This document shows, piece by piece, positions 16,303 to 23,946 of a DNA stretch of 37,931 bases. The position numbers and the translations under genes are program-made. How positions within the stretch are numbered: the stretch's first letter is position 1; each line of letters starts with the position of its first letter. Under the pieces are notes generated by a model. That model did no database searches, was not told the origin of the DNA, and saw nothing but the letters and a program-made list of their open reading frames with translations. The stretch is from a virus: positions 1 to 37,931 of the IMG/VR virus record IMGVR_UViG_3300020187_000082; one strand, given 5' to 3'.

Positions 16303-18597
16303 ATGGCAGACGAAATAGATAAGAAAGCACAGGAACTTGCAGATAAACTAGGTAAAGCTTCTGAGGGGTTGAACAGACCTTTCAAAGGTCTAGTGGATAA
16401 TCTTGCAGAAGTAAACAAGGAGATTGCAATCTCCGCTGCAGATATTCGTAAGGATACTAGGGACACGTTCTCTGGCTTTCTATCTAAAAAGAAACTTGCC
16501 AAAGCAATGGAAGATTTTGACAAGACCGAGTTCGAAAAGAATAAGGCCAAGTCTACTGCCTCCACCGATGCAAGAGATAAACTTCTCAAAGAAGAACAAG
16601 CTGAAATCAATCGTAACAAGACACTCAATGAGATGAAACGTAAAGCTGCAGGAAAGCAGTTTGATATTGATAATGATATCACTCATGGAATTGAAGACCG
16701 TCTTCAGAAACAAAAAGAGATTGATGAGATTCAACAAGAGATTGATAAAAAGGAAACTGAAATCAAAAAGTTCCGTGCAGCCAAAATAGAAAAAGCAAAC
16801 AAAGAGCTTGAAGAAGCCGAAGAAGAGAGAATCAAGTTAGAAGAAAAATTTACGGAAGATATGAAAAAGGCATCTTCTAGTGAAAGGTTTGATAACTTCT
16901 CGGGTGCAATAAAAGACCTTACTGGTGGACTATTGGATATCGGTGGTATGCTTGATGATGTCACTAAGTTTGGTAACAACTTAAAAACTGTTGGGACTGA
17001 GTTTAAGAATTTCGGTAAATTCTTAGGTGATAAACTTGGTAATCCAGTAGATAAATTAAAAGACCTCTTTTGGGCCCTAGTCGCATCAGCAGGTGCATTC
17101 TTTACCACAATGAAAACTTCAGCAAGTGAAAAGATGAGTGCTATGGGTGAAAAATTCACAGCTGCAAAGGATAGTGTTACTAGTAAAGTTTCTAATGTAA
17201 AAAATAAAGTCGGAGAGAAGTTTCAACCTGTTAAAGATATGTTCTCTGAGAAAGCAAAACTTTTCCAAGGTAAGATGTCTGACTTAGGTAACACTATGAA
17301 GAACGGTGCAAAGACTATGGGCGGTAAAGGACTCAAAGCAATTAAGATGGCACCTAAGATGTTAATGAAAGGTGCAACAAGGTTTGTATCTCTACTTGCA
17401 CGAATCCCAGCAATGTTAGCTGCAATCCCAGCAATACTTGCATCACCGTTTGTACTAATCGGAGCTGGTGTTTTACTTCTTGCAGTTGGATTAGTTCTTA
17501 TATTCATGAAGTTCAAAGACCAAATCCTAGAAAAATTTGAAATGATGAAGACTAAGGTAACAGAAGTAGTTACCAACATTGTAGATGGTTTCCTAGAAGT
17601 CTGGCAGAAAGTAAAGGACTGGTTCTCTGATAAGGTGTTCGGTATCAAAAGTTTCTTAGGTCTAACCTCTGAAGAAGAAGAGGCAGAACATGCTAAGAAA
17701 GAAGTAATCAAAGAAAAGGAAAAGGAAAAGGAAAGACTTCAAGAAGAACAAAAAGAAATTGCCATGCAGGCTAAAGAAGCTGAAATTGATGCAAAATTAA
17801 AAGCAGAGTTCGGTGAAGATGCACTCAACTGGGGTTGGGGTAGAGGTGACAAAGAAGCAAAAGAGATGAAGAAACAGATGATGGAACAAGCAGAGGCTGA
17901 TGTTGACCAAGACATAGCAATGGATGCAATCTCATCTAAGGATTTACTGCAAGAAAGGAATGAATCTGAACAGGATTATTTCAATGTTCAAGATATCATG
18001 GATGCAAGACAACAAGAAGTTGAAAATAGAGTTAAATTCAGTAACTTAAAAATCAATGGTGAAGATGCAACCGAAGAACAGAAGAGAGAGTTCTATCAAG
18101 AAAAAGCAGACAAGGGTGAGTTAGATGGTCGATTTTTTGAGAACGGATTGAGTTTCGAAAACGGAACAAAAGGGGTAACCACTGAAGAGTTGCTAGAAAG
18201 ACAAGCAGCTGAAGTCCTAGATATTAATAGAGCTCAGAAAGAACTTGATACAAGAGAAGACTACATCCCAGCAAACGCTGGTGACCTTGCAACTCAACAA
18301 AGAAGAAATGAACTCCAAGGAAAACAAACAGATGATGAATTCTTTGATGAGGGTGAAGGTCTTACAGAGAAAGAGAGAATGGAACTGACTCGTTTAGAGA
18401 GAGACCAAGGTGATAGGATTAAAGACTCAGCAGACCGTGCTAAAGAAATGGGCCCCAAGAGACCCGACCCTAGTATTACATCTGTTGCACAACAAAACAC
18501 TAATAACAATGTAACCAACAATACGATATCTGCATCACCTAATCCTAGACCCACAGATAGTACTATTAATAGAACTGCAGTTGTAAATCAGAATTAG
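16303..18597 (+). CDS. Tail tape measure protein
   Basis: 764 residues. Long, lysine/glutamate-rich coiled-coils at both ends (about 60-200 and 460-600) flank a hydrophobic alanine-rich segment at about 362-402 (IPAMLAAIPAILASPFVLIGAGVLLLAVGLVLIF), the usual plan of a tape measure protein that is ejected and crosses the inner membrane. The C-terminus is Asn/Thr-rich. By the usual rule of about 1.5 angstrom per residue it would set a tail near 110 nm, as in T4-like phages. It follows gp26, the chaperone-like ORF and the membrane protein. It is the counterpart of T4 gp29 by position. Confidence 0.75.
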   Translation: MADEIDKKAQELADKLGKASEGLNRPFKGLVDNLAEVNKEIAISAADIRKDTRDTFSGFLSKKKLAKAMEDFDKTEFEKNKAKSTASTDARDKLLKEEQAEINRNKTLNEMKRKAAGKQFDIDNDITHGIEDRLQKQKEIDEIQQEIDKKETEIKKFRAAKIEKANKELEEAEEERIKLEEKFTEDMKKASSSERFDNFSGAIKDLTGGLLDIGGMLDDVTKFGNNLKTVGTEFKNFGKFLGDKLGNPVDKLKDLFWALVASAGAFFTTMKTSASEKMSAMGEKFTAAKDSVTSKVSNVKNKVGEKFQPVKDMFSEKAKLFQGKMSDLGNTMKNGAKTMGGKGLKAIKMAPKMLMKGATRFVSLLARIPAMLAAIPAILASPFVLIGAGVLLLAVGLVLIFMKFKDQILEKFEMMKTKVTEVVTNIVDGFLEVWQKVKDWFSDKVFGIKSFLGLTSEEEEAEHAKKEVIKEKEKEKERLQEEQKEIAMQAKEAEIDAKLKAEFGEDALNWGWGRGDKEAKEMKKQMMEQAEADVDQDIAMDAISSKDLLQERNESEQDYFNVQDIMDARQQEVENRVKFSNLKINGEDATEEQKREFYQEKADKGELDGRFFENGLSFENGTKGVTTEELLERQAAEVLDINRAQKELDTREDYIPANAGDLATQQRRNELQGKQTDDEFFDEGEGLTEKERMELTRLERDQGDRIKDSADRAKEMGPKRPDPSITSVAQQNTNNNVTNNTISASPNPRPTDSTINRTAVVNQN

Positions 18598-18818
18598 ATT
18601 AAGTCTGGGCCTCTAAGGATATCTGCCTTAGTTACCTTTCGATTGTATTTGGTTTTATCTCTTTGGACTTGAGTACGTCCGTGTGATGGTGTTTCCTTAC
18701 GAACCTTAACTACTGGTTTCTTCTTACCGAAGATTTTATCCCAGTTGTCAGCATATGCTGATTCGTCTGAATTCCTACGTTGTGAACCTTTGCCACCGTG
18801 CCATTGTTTGGAAGACAT
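18594..18818 (-). CDS. Small basic protein downstream of bS21
   Basis: 74 residues from the ATG at 18818, four bases after the bS21 stop; the bS21 stop region AGGTGA serves as its ribosome site. A longer form starting at 18863 would overlap bS21 by 41 nt and is less likely. It holds a HGGKGSQRR segment, then DESAYADNWDKIFGKKK, a motif common in short proteins of marine phages, and a lysine/arginine-rich tail. No known function. It ends tail-to-tail with the tape measure gene (4-nt overlap). Confidence 0.65.
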   Translation of the reverse strand: MSSKQWHGGKGSQRRNSDESAYADNWDKIFGKKKPVVKVRKETPSHGRTQVQRDKTKYNRKVTKADILRGPDLI

Positions 18819-18822
18819 GATA

Positions 18823-19056
18823 TCACCTAAATCCTCGTCTACCCATTGATGCTCTTTTTGCATCTAGTTTCTTACGTCTTTTTAGTTGTTGGTTCTTTTC
18901 GTTTTTGATAGTGTTAGGTTTGATATGATACTTCCTATCCCTACACTCTTGAACTATACCAGCTCTTTCACAATCCCTTTTAAATCTGCGAAGTAGTTGG
19001 TCGAACCCTTCTACGTTCCGATTCTTTGGATTTATTTTTGGTGTTACACTTGGCAT
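18823..19056 (-). CDS. rpsU: Ribosomal protein bS21
   Basis: 77 residues (E. coli bS21 is 71). It carries the family pattern EGFDQLLRRFKRDCERAGI, then KRRKKLDAKRA in the basic C-terminal helix, with a short phage-specific N-terminus (MPSVTPKINPKNRN). bS21 sits near the anti-Shine-Dalgarno on the 30S subunit and influences initiation. Phage copies are documented in marine viruses, including a SAR11 myophage. Because bS21 exchanges easily on ribosomes, a phage version could bias translation towards phage mRNAs. A weak AAGAGA ribosome site and a folded RNA element lie directly upstream. Confidence 0.92.
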   Translation of the reverse strand: MPSVTPKINPKNRNVEGFDQLLRRFKRDCERAGIVQECRDRKYHIKPNTIKNEKNQQLKRRKKLDAKRASMGRRGFR

Positions 19057-19065
19057 AATATTTCT

Positions 19066-19232
19066 CTTAAAAAATGTGAAGTCACCCCACGCCTTACAGC
19101 AACCCGTTCTTCACCGACCAATCCGCTATATGCTATTGACCTTTCCCTTACTGAGTACCCCCAATCTTTTTCCACGGTCTCAGTGATGCAGTCGTCTTTT
19201 TTCAAGGACACATTTTGAATATACACGACTGC
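19066..19232 (-). ncRNA. Structured RNA element upstream of bS21 (novel leader or small RNA)
   Basis: The gap between gp32 and bS21 is richer in G+C than its neighbours and contains four successive helices on the minus strand: P1 GCAGUCGU/ACGACUGC (19225-19232 with 19188-19195); P2 ACUGAG-ACC/GGU-CUCAGU with one bulged A (19176-19184 with 19150-19159); P3 GGUCAAU/AUUGGUC with two G-U pairs (19135-19141 with 19116-19122); P4 GUGAAG/CUUCAC (19109-19114 with 19076-19081), followed by a U6 tract. P1 to P3 are perfect or nearly so, too many for chance. P4 plus the U-run resembles a terminator just ahead of bS21. I cannot match it to a named RNA family. Confidence 0.6.
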
Positions 19233-19253
19233 CCCAAATAAGAAATCTAACTA

Positions 19254-20153
19254 CTAACTATCAGCAGCCAGTTTCTTAAAGTAGTCCATCGCATCATCTT
19301 CTTCTGCTTGAGGAGTAGATTCTGCTGATGCAACTACAGGTTCTTCTGCAACTGGAGACGTGTTAACATCTGACCATGGAAGTTCTTCCAAATCATCTGC
19401 AACTGACTCAGCTGTAGAGTTAGTTACTGCACCTGTTAATCCAAGAACTCTATCGAGTTTCTCTTTTAACTCTTCGTAAGATTTAAACTCACTTGGTGCA
19501 ATAATTCCACTTAAGCTATGTAGGTTGTTTACCACATCTACAAGCTTTTGCTCATCATCAAATAAAGGTGCTTGTGTGTCAAACTCTGATTTGTCATAGT
19601 TCCAGTAACCATCTACCTTTCTAATTTTAATCTTAAAGTTTGCACCTTCTTCTCTAAGGTCAAAAGGATTGATTGCTTTCTCATCTTCAAATGCTGGTGA
19701 GATTGCTTCCTTGAGTGCTTCAAAGATTTTTTTACCAAAACGGTACTTGAACACTTTACCTTCGTTAGCAGGATTTTTAGGGTCTGAGATAACAAGGATG
19801 TTAGACACATAGTGTAAACGTCTTTTCTGTTTACGTGCTTGGTCTTTGTTTGCCTCAACACCAGTATTCCATAACTGAGTATTGTATTCTGATACAGGGT
19901 CTTGTTTATTAAGAGTCGTTAAAGACTTCTCAATATACCAGCCACCTGGCCCTTGGAAACCGTGGTCGAAATATGATACCCATGGCATCTCTTCTCCCTC
20001 GGGGGTGGGTAAGAAACGAACTACAGCGTAACCGTTACCACTCTTATCGAGTTCGGGTTTCCACATAGTGTCGTCTGAGTAGGATTTTTTTTCTCCGCCT
20101 GTTGGGGAAGCTGATTCCATTGCAGCTCTTAGTTTATCTAAACTACTTGACAT
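19254..20153 (-). CDS. 32: Single-stranded DNA-binding protein gp32
   Basis: 299 residues (T4 gp32 is 301). Recognisable blocks are the N-terminal cooperativity region (SLDKLRAAMES), MWKPELDKSGNGYAVVRFLPTP, the WVSYFDHGFQGPGGWYIEKSLTT core, KRRLHYVSNILVISDP and VFKYRFGKKIF. The C-terminal 45 residues are very acidic, as needed for contacts with other replication proteins. The T4 zinc ligands are absent: the position of the CPVC motif reads DPVSEYN and the protein has no cysteine. The ribosome site AGGAG and a repeat-rich leader precede it; it is the last gene of the gp33-gp59 block. Confidence 0.94.
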   Translation of the reverse strand: MSSSLDKLRAAMESASPTGGEKKSYSDDTMWKPELDKSGNGYAVVRFLPTPEGEEMPWVSYFDHGFQGPGGWYIEKSLTTLNKQDPVSEYNTQLWNTGVEANKDQARKQKRRLHYVSNILVISDPKNPANEGKVFKYRFGKKIFEALKEAISPAFEDEKAINPFDLREEGANFKIKIRKVDGYWNYDKSEFDTQAPLFDDEQKLVDVVNNLHSLSGIIAPSEFKSYEELKEKLDRVLGLTGAVTNSTAESVADDLEELPWSDVNTSPVAEEPVVASAESTPQAEEDDAMDYFKKLAADS

Positions 20154-20164
20154 TGTATTCTCCT

Positions 20165-20204
20165 ATTTTATCGTACAATTATATCGCATTTTATTGCATT
20201 TTAT
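20165..20204 (-). promoter_or_regulatory. Possible gp32 translational operator (ATAAAAT repeats)
   Basis: The gp32 leader holds three ATAAAAT copies on the minus strand (20204-20198, 20194-20188, 20171-20165), two of them in a 10-nt tandem, and looks unstructured. In T4, gp32 binds an A/U-rich unstructured leader to repress its own translation; this leader has the same character. Confidence 0.4.
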
Positions 20205-20235
20205 CATGTATAAAAACCTTAGTTCTTATACTCCT

Positions 20236-20264
20236 ATTATAGTACACTCTTACTAATCCTACAA
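20236..20264 (-). promoter_or_regulatory. Sigma70-type promoter for gp32
   Basis: Minus strand: TTGTAG (20264-20259), a 17-nt spacer, then TATAAT (20241-20236). Predicted start is near 20229, giving a leader of about 76 nt that contains the ATAAAAT repeats. It lies in the 200-nt gap after gp59; nothing else was found there. Confidence 0.65.
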
Positions 20265-20353
20265 GAGGGTTTTTGAAATGTACTGTGTATTTAGTCATTC
20301 TTGAGCTTGATGTTTTTATACATATAATGTTATGTGGCCAATCGGTACATATC

Positions 20354-20944
20354 TTAAGAGCATATCTCTAGGAGTTTCTCTCTGTATTTCTTAACGTCAT
20401 AACTTATGAATGACTTATACTTGTTTATCTTAATGTGTAAGTCGGGGTAGACGACTTTTTCCGAAATCAATCTTTCCCAGTCCTTCGTGAAACCAATTAT
20501 TTCATCCATGATACAAATGGTCTCTAAACTTACATCCTTACTCATATAAGATTTAAGTAGTCTAGGGTGTTGACCGTCAACTACTTTCAGTTGTGTTTGA
20601 ATCTTGTACTTTCGTATCAAGTCGTTCACTTCTGTTTCGAACATATAACTAAGCTTCTGATTTCTCTTCTTCCACTCTCTATATCTCTTATCACATTCTT
20701 TATCTAGAAGGTCACCCGCCCAGAAATCTTTGTGTGATAGATTTGCAATGTAGAAGTCTTGCAGTTCTTCTTTATACGTTCTGTACAACTTACCAAAATG
20801 GTATTTGTCTTTTCTTTTTAAGAAAGAGTTGATGTCTGACTTCACCTTTCCGTTATACTTAACGAAATCATATCCCTTGGAGTGAAAATGTAATTTTATC
20901 CCAAGGTATAAAGTGTATGCATCATATCCTTCTCTAGAAGTCAT
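20354..20944 (-). CDS. 59: gp41 helicase loader gp59
   Basis: 196 residues (T4 gp59 is 217). The similarity to T4 is visible in blocks: YTLYLGIKLHFHSKGYDFVKYN, RKDKYHFGKLYRTYKEELQDF, IANLSHKDFWAGDL and the helical C-terminus with a SLETICIMDEIIGF segment. gp59 binds forked DNA and gp32 and loads the gp41 replicative helicase. It sits directly upstream of gp32 as in T4, and its first base overlaps the last base of the preceding gene. Confidence 0.85.
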   Translation of the reverse strand: MTSREGYDAYTLYLGIKLHFHSKGYDFVKYNGKVKSDINSFLKRKDKYHFGKLYRTYKEELQDFYIANLSHKDFWAGDLLDKECDKRYREWKKRNQKLSYMFETEVNDLIRKYKIQTQLKVVDGQHPRLLKSYMSKDVSLETICIMDEIIGFTKDWERLISEKVVYPDLHIKINKYKSFISYDVKKYREKLLEICS

Positions 20945-21252
20945 TAAGTAATAATCTTCTTCTCTGCTGGAACTTCAACTCTAGGAGCTTCTTTCTTTCC
21001 AGTTGCAATTTCATATGCGTCAGCAACACCTTCGTTTGATTCTGTTGTAAACACATAGTTGTTAAACGTAATTGTCTCGGGATTCTGACATCCTGTTACT
21101 GCTACGCCTCTTGCAAAACCCATTCCACCTTCGGGATTTTGAACTATCATTTTTGGGTTGGTTAATGTAATAGACGTATCACGTTGACTGTCATACTCAC
21201 CTACATACTCCCCACTGATTGCCACTACTGTGACGATATCACCTTTTTTCAT
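20944..21252 (-). CDS. Small beta-barrel protein at the dsbA position
   Basis: 102 residues from the ATG at 21252, which is preceded by AAGG and lies 7 nt after the gp33 stop; a longer start at 21282 would overlap gp33. The sequence is short beta strands (GDIVTVVAISGEYVGEYD, then SITLTNPKMIVQ, then FNNYVF), consistent with an SH3/Sm-like barrel, with an acidic-basic tail. In T4 the gene between 33 and 59 is dsbA, a DNA-binding protein. This one occupies that position but I see no clear sequence link, so function is open. Confidence 0.6.
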   Translation of the reverse strand: MKKGDIVTVVAISGEYVGEYDSQRDTSITLTNPKMIVQNPEGGMGFARGVAVTGCQNPETITFNNYVFTTESNEGVADAYEIATGKKEAPRVEVPAEKKIIT

Positions 21253-21259
21253 AATTACC

Positions 21260-21496
21260 TTACTTGTTAAAGAAACTAGCAATAGTTCCTTGTGATGATG
21301 AACCCCTATTAATCATTTTCAAATTAGTTGCTTCAGCTTCTAACTTTTCTTTGAGAGGTTGGGATATTAACCTCTTCGCTGATTCGGGTTCGACTTTGTT
21401 ATCATCACAAACTTTTATGATTGCTCCCATAACATCGGTCTTACCACCTATCAATAACTTTTCCACTTGTTCCGTAAATTCTTTTTTACTTATCAA
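21260..21496 (-). CDS. 33: Late-transcription co-activator gp33-like, with C-terminal clamp-binding motif
   Basis: 78 residues, the size of gp33 in marine T4-like phages (T4: 112). The core MGAIIKVCDDNKVEPESAKRLISQPLKEKLEAEATNL is typical of that family. In T4, gp33 bridges RNA polymerase and the gp45 sliding clamp. The last ten residues are QGTIASFFNK; residues 69-76 (Q-x-x-I-x-x-F-F) are a textbook sliding-clamp-binding box. Order 33 - small gene - 59 - 32 equals that of T4, which supports the identification. Confidence 0.82.
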   Translation of the reverse strand: MISKKEFTEQVEKLLIGGKTDVMGAIIKVCDDNKVEPESAKRLISQPLKEKLEAEATNLKMINRGSSSQGTIASFFNK

Positions 21497-21498
21497 TT

Positions 21499-22164
21499 TT
21501 ATACTCCGTGTAGATTACCATACTGTTTTCTCAATTTGTACAAATCTTCAACATAGTCCATAGGGTTTGCTGAGAAGATTTGAAACATACCGTTTTCTAA
21601 ACTCACAATAGCAGTAATCTCTTCGATTGGTGTTCCTGTAAGTTCTTCCACCATGATTGCATATGCAGTCATTTGATAGAACCAAGGTTTTGCCATGTAC
21701 TCTTCCTTGTAGGAAGATGAAGTCTTGAAATCTATTATAGATAGCATGTCATCAAATACACCAATGCAATCTACTCGTCCAGCCATTTCTAATTTGCGAG
21801 ACAATAATGGTGCCTCTAATGCAATCGGTACTATTTCATCTAGTACTGGTTGGACACCTTTAAATCTTTTTTCTTCTATAATGTCTGAGAAGGTGACTTC
21901 CTTCTCTTGTCTTAAGTAGTCTTCTACTACTTGGTGGAATGATGTACCACGTTTGGCTGCACCAGTTGAGATACGATTGGCTTCTTCTTCACCAACTCGT
22001 TCTCTCCACAATCTAATATGGTCTCGGTTAAGTAATCCGACAACCGTTGTTACACTTGGATAGTGAAAGTCTTCATCACCATTTGTGTAAAATCTCTTAC
22101 CATCCTTTTGAACGGTATGTAAATCTAGGTGTTCTAATTCCCATAACTCTAATAAATTACCCAT
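21499..22164 (-). CDS. PD-(D/E)XK nuclease (RecB/Cas4-like)
   Basis: 221 residues. The motif series fits a RecB-family nuclease: RGTSFHQVVEDYL (His and Glu of the first helix), AGRVDCIGVFDDMLSIIDFKTSS (catalytic Asp, then Asp-x-Lys) and FYQMTAYAIMVEE (Gln of the motif after the core). It is 2 bases upstream of gp33 and expressed with the replication genes, so it likely acts on DNA ends in recombination or host DNA breakdown. Related nucleases near gp33 are common in marine T4-like phages. The exact substrate is unknown. Confidence 0.8.
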   Translation of the reverse strand: MGNLLELWELEHLDLHTVQKDGKRFYTNGDEDFHYPSVTTVVGLLNRDHIRLWRERVGEEEANRISTGAAKRGTSFHQVVEDYLRQEKEVTFSDIIEEKRFKGVQPVLDEIVPIALEAPLLSRKLEMAGRVDCIGVFDDMLSIIDFKTSSSYKEEYMAKPWFYQMTAYAIMVEELTGTPIEEITAIVSLENGMFQIFSANPMDYVEDLYKLRKQYGNLHGV

Positions 22165-22173
22165 AAGTCTATT

Positions 22174-22482
22174 CTACTTCTTTCTTGATTGAATGTCTAG
22201 ATGCTTTTTAACTATTTCTTTAGTCTTAACTTCTTTGACTCCACGTTGTCTATGTCTGTCCATAGGTGAGCCTGGGTTTGCAGAAGAAATTTTATTGAGG
22301 ACTTCTTTGAAGCCATTATCAAGTTTCACCCTGTCACCATGACCACCAACAATGCTTGGCGTTCCAAGTATAACTTGTTTGAGGTGTGGGTTGTCTTCTT
22401 TGAATTGGTCGAGTTTGGTATAAGACATATTATGCTCTTCAATCTCACCAGTTTCATTATTTAAAAAATCATATAGAGGCAT
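22174..22482 (-). CDS. Conserved small phage protein (MPLYDF family)
   Basis: 102 residues starting at MPLYDFLNNETGEIEEHNMSYTKLDQFKEDNPHL, which is how this short family of marine T4-like phages begins; a longer start at 22560 would lie far inside the upstream gene. The N-terminus resembles the FmdB-type zinc-ribbon opening (MPxYxF..xxG) but lacks its cysteine pairs, so metal binding is probably lost. The C-terminal half is basic (MDRHRQRGVKEVKTKEI). It overlaps the upstream gene by 14 nt. Function unknown. Confidence 0.6.
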   Translation of the reverse strand: MPLYDFLNNETGEIEEHNMSYTKLDQFKEDNPHLKQVILGTPSIVGGHGDRVKLDNGFKEVLNKISSANPGSPMDRHRQRGVKEVKTKEIVKKHLDIQSRKK

Positions 22483-23005
22483 ACATAAACTCGGGTGTTG
22501 GTCTTGCAGTCCATACTGCAAAATCTTTTTTGTATTTGTTGTAGTATTTATGGTAACCATCTATAGATGATTTCATTTTGACATCATCGGGCATACATTG
22601 AGGTGGTTCTCTCCATGCACAAAGGTCAATATTGTTTGGTAACTGGTTTAGTAAATCCAGTAGTTTTTCCTGCGTTAAATGGGCCTTGGCATAACGATGG
22701 GTGTACTCCTTACATAAAGCTGCAAATAGGTCATATACAAATTGGTAGTGAACTGCATTCTCTCGAACCCATATATTGGATGGGTGATTGACATGTGAAG
22801 CCTTGTATAAGTTATCCATTTCACCTTCAAGTCTCCATCTTTGAATTCTACGTCCACTCGAATCGTCAATATAGTGTTTACCATCTAGCATTCTATGTGC
22901 AGTTGACAAGAGTTGGGCATATTCGATAATCATCTTAACTACATGTTTGTCACAATGTAGTTTAGCTGCAATTTCGGGTTCTTCGTGTAAGTAAAATATG
23001 TTCAT
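22469..23005 (-). CDS. Conserved viral protein of unknown function (MNIFYL...HCDKHVVKM family)
   Basis: 178 residues. The opening MNIFYLHEEPEIAAKLHCDKHVVKMIIEYAQLLSTAH is strongly conserved in many aquatic phages and some large DNA viruses. His and Cys in HCDKH, an ASHVNHPSNIWVR motif and WREPPQCMPDD are likely active or binding residues. No known catalytic pattern that I can name. It overlaps the SleB-like lysin upstream by 4 nt (ATGA-type coupling) and the next gene by 14 nt. Confidence 0.7.
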   Translation of the reverse strand: MNIFYLHEEPEIAAKLHCDKHVVKMIIEYAQLLSTAHRMLDGKHYIDDSSGRRIQRWRLEGEMDNLYKASHVNHPSNIWVRENAVHYQFVYDLFAALCKEYTHRYAKAHLTQEKLLDLLNQLPNNIDLCAWREPPQCMPDDVKMKSSIDGYHKYYNKYKKDFAVWTARPTPEFMYASI

Positions 23006-23505
23006 TTGTAAAATATGTGATTGTTAATGACTACAGTCTCATTTAATGAGTCTGCCCAATAAGGATATACTTGGTCATTATGGTAATGTGTGGCACCTTC
23101 AGTAATATCTGCCCACTCACCAAATGCCAAAGACTGTGCAACCTGTAATGACACCATCCAAGTGTGACTATCTTCGGGTACATCTGCTTTGCCATCACAA
23201 AACCACGAAAATTGGCACATATTTCTAACTGGCATTGGATTTCCCTTCCAATTAGTCTTCCACTTTGCTTGATAAACGACTCCACAAATAGTATCGGGAT
23301 AATCTCGGTCTGCAACGCGATTCATCACGACTTGTGCAACCGCTATTTTACCAGCAATCGGCTGATTACCTGCTTCGAAGTAAATATTTTTTGCCATACA
23401 GACAATTTCACCATTTTCATCGAATGCATAAGCTTTCTGAGAGAGGGTGCCAGTCAAAAAACCTAAAATTGCACCAGCAACCAAATAATAATATCTCATT
23501 TTCAT
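23002..23505 (-). CDS. SleB/CwlJ-type cell wall hydrolase (endolysin)
   Basis: 167 residues. Residues 6-21 are a hydrophobic N-terminal segment ending near AYA (27), so the protein is exported by the Sec route (cleaved signal or signal-anchor). The catalytic domain begins at CMAKNIYFEAGNQ, where Glu44 is the likely acid, and continues with GKIAVAQVVMNRVADRDYPDTICGVVYQ, CQFSWFCDG and the terminal GATHYHND motif of the Hydrolase_2 family. In a phage it would cut host peptidoglycan at lysis. A possible holin is at 15912. It is coupled by overlap to both neighbours. Confidence 0.88.
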   Translation of the reverse strand: MKMRYYYLVAGAILGFLTGTLSQKAYAFDENGEIVCMAKNIYFEAGNQPIAGKIAVAQVVMNRVADRDYPDTICGVVYQAKWKTNWKGNPMPVRNMCQFSWFCDGKADVPEDSHTWMVSLQVAQSLAFGEWADITEGATHYHNDQVYPYWADSLNETVVINNHIFYK

Positions 23506-23708
23506 GATTTATACTCCACCCAAGCCTTAAAAACGATTTCTGCCTGTTCTCTAGAAAAACCGAAGTTTTCCCTTAACCATCTTGGGGCTTCAAACATGTT
23601 AATTTTACCGCTTTCCTGTAATAGGTCTAATTCGGGAAACCATTCTGCTGGTTCGAACGGCAAATCTGCCGATGTTAGTTGATTTTGGTTCAAATGAAAA
23701 TTACTCAT
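23502..23708 (-). CDS. Small hypothetical protein
   Basis: 68 residues, acidic, with a tryptophan-rich middle (FEPAEWFPEL) and a C-terminal helix (WLRENFGFSREQAEIVFKAW) that looks like a small helical binding domain. It overlaps both neighbours by 4 nt and is co-translated with the SleB lysin. I do not recognise it and no function can be assigned. Confidence 0.55.
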   Translation of the reverse strand: MSNFHLNQNQLTSADLPFEPAEWFPELDLLQESGKINMFEAPRWLRENFGFSREQAEIVFKAWVEYKS

Positions 23709-23929
23709 AAGTTTTCTATCTCCTTCAGATGGAACTCAACGTCCTCGTCTGATAAATGTCCTAAGACATCACTAGTTACACTAGTATTATAACACAACTC
23801 ACCGTTTTTGAGAACCGCCATTTCCCATAAACCTTGTTTACCGCCATATGACATGTCATGCTTGACTACACTGGCACCGTAACCGTTAGGAAAGAGGTGT
23901 ACAATCTGTACACCATTCAATTCTAACAT
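23705..23929 (-). CDS. Conserved small phage protein (NGYGASVV family)
   Basis: 74 residues from the ATG at 23929, which has GAAGAG at a good distance; an upstream ATG at 23950 overlaps the preceding stop and adds only MIVEENT. The core NGVQIVHLFPNGYGASVVKHDMSYGGKQGLWEMAVL recurs in marine T4-like phages. It is a small beta protein without membrane segments. Function unknown. Confidence 0.6.
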   Translation of the reverse strand: MLELNGVQIVHLFPNGYGASVVKHDMSYGGKQGLWEMAVLKNGELCYNTSVTSDVLGHLSDEDVEFHLKEIENL

Positions 23930-23946
23930 TGTGTTCTCTTCAACAA

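Noticed and set aside
19044-19226. 60-codon minus-strand frame between gp32 and bS21
   Set aside because: It coincides with the four-helix region, overlaps the bS21 start, has no ribosome site or familiar motif, and its codons look like a by-product of the folded RNA.
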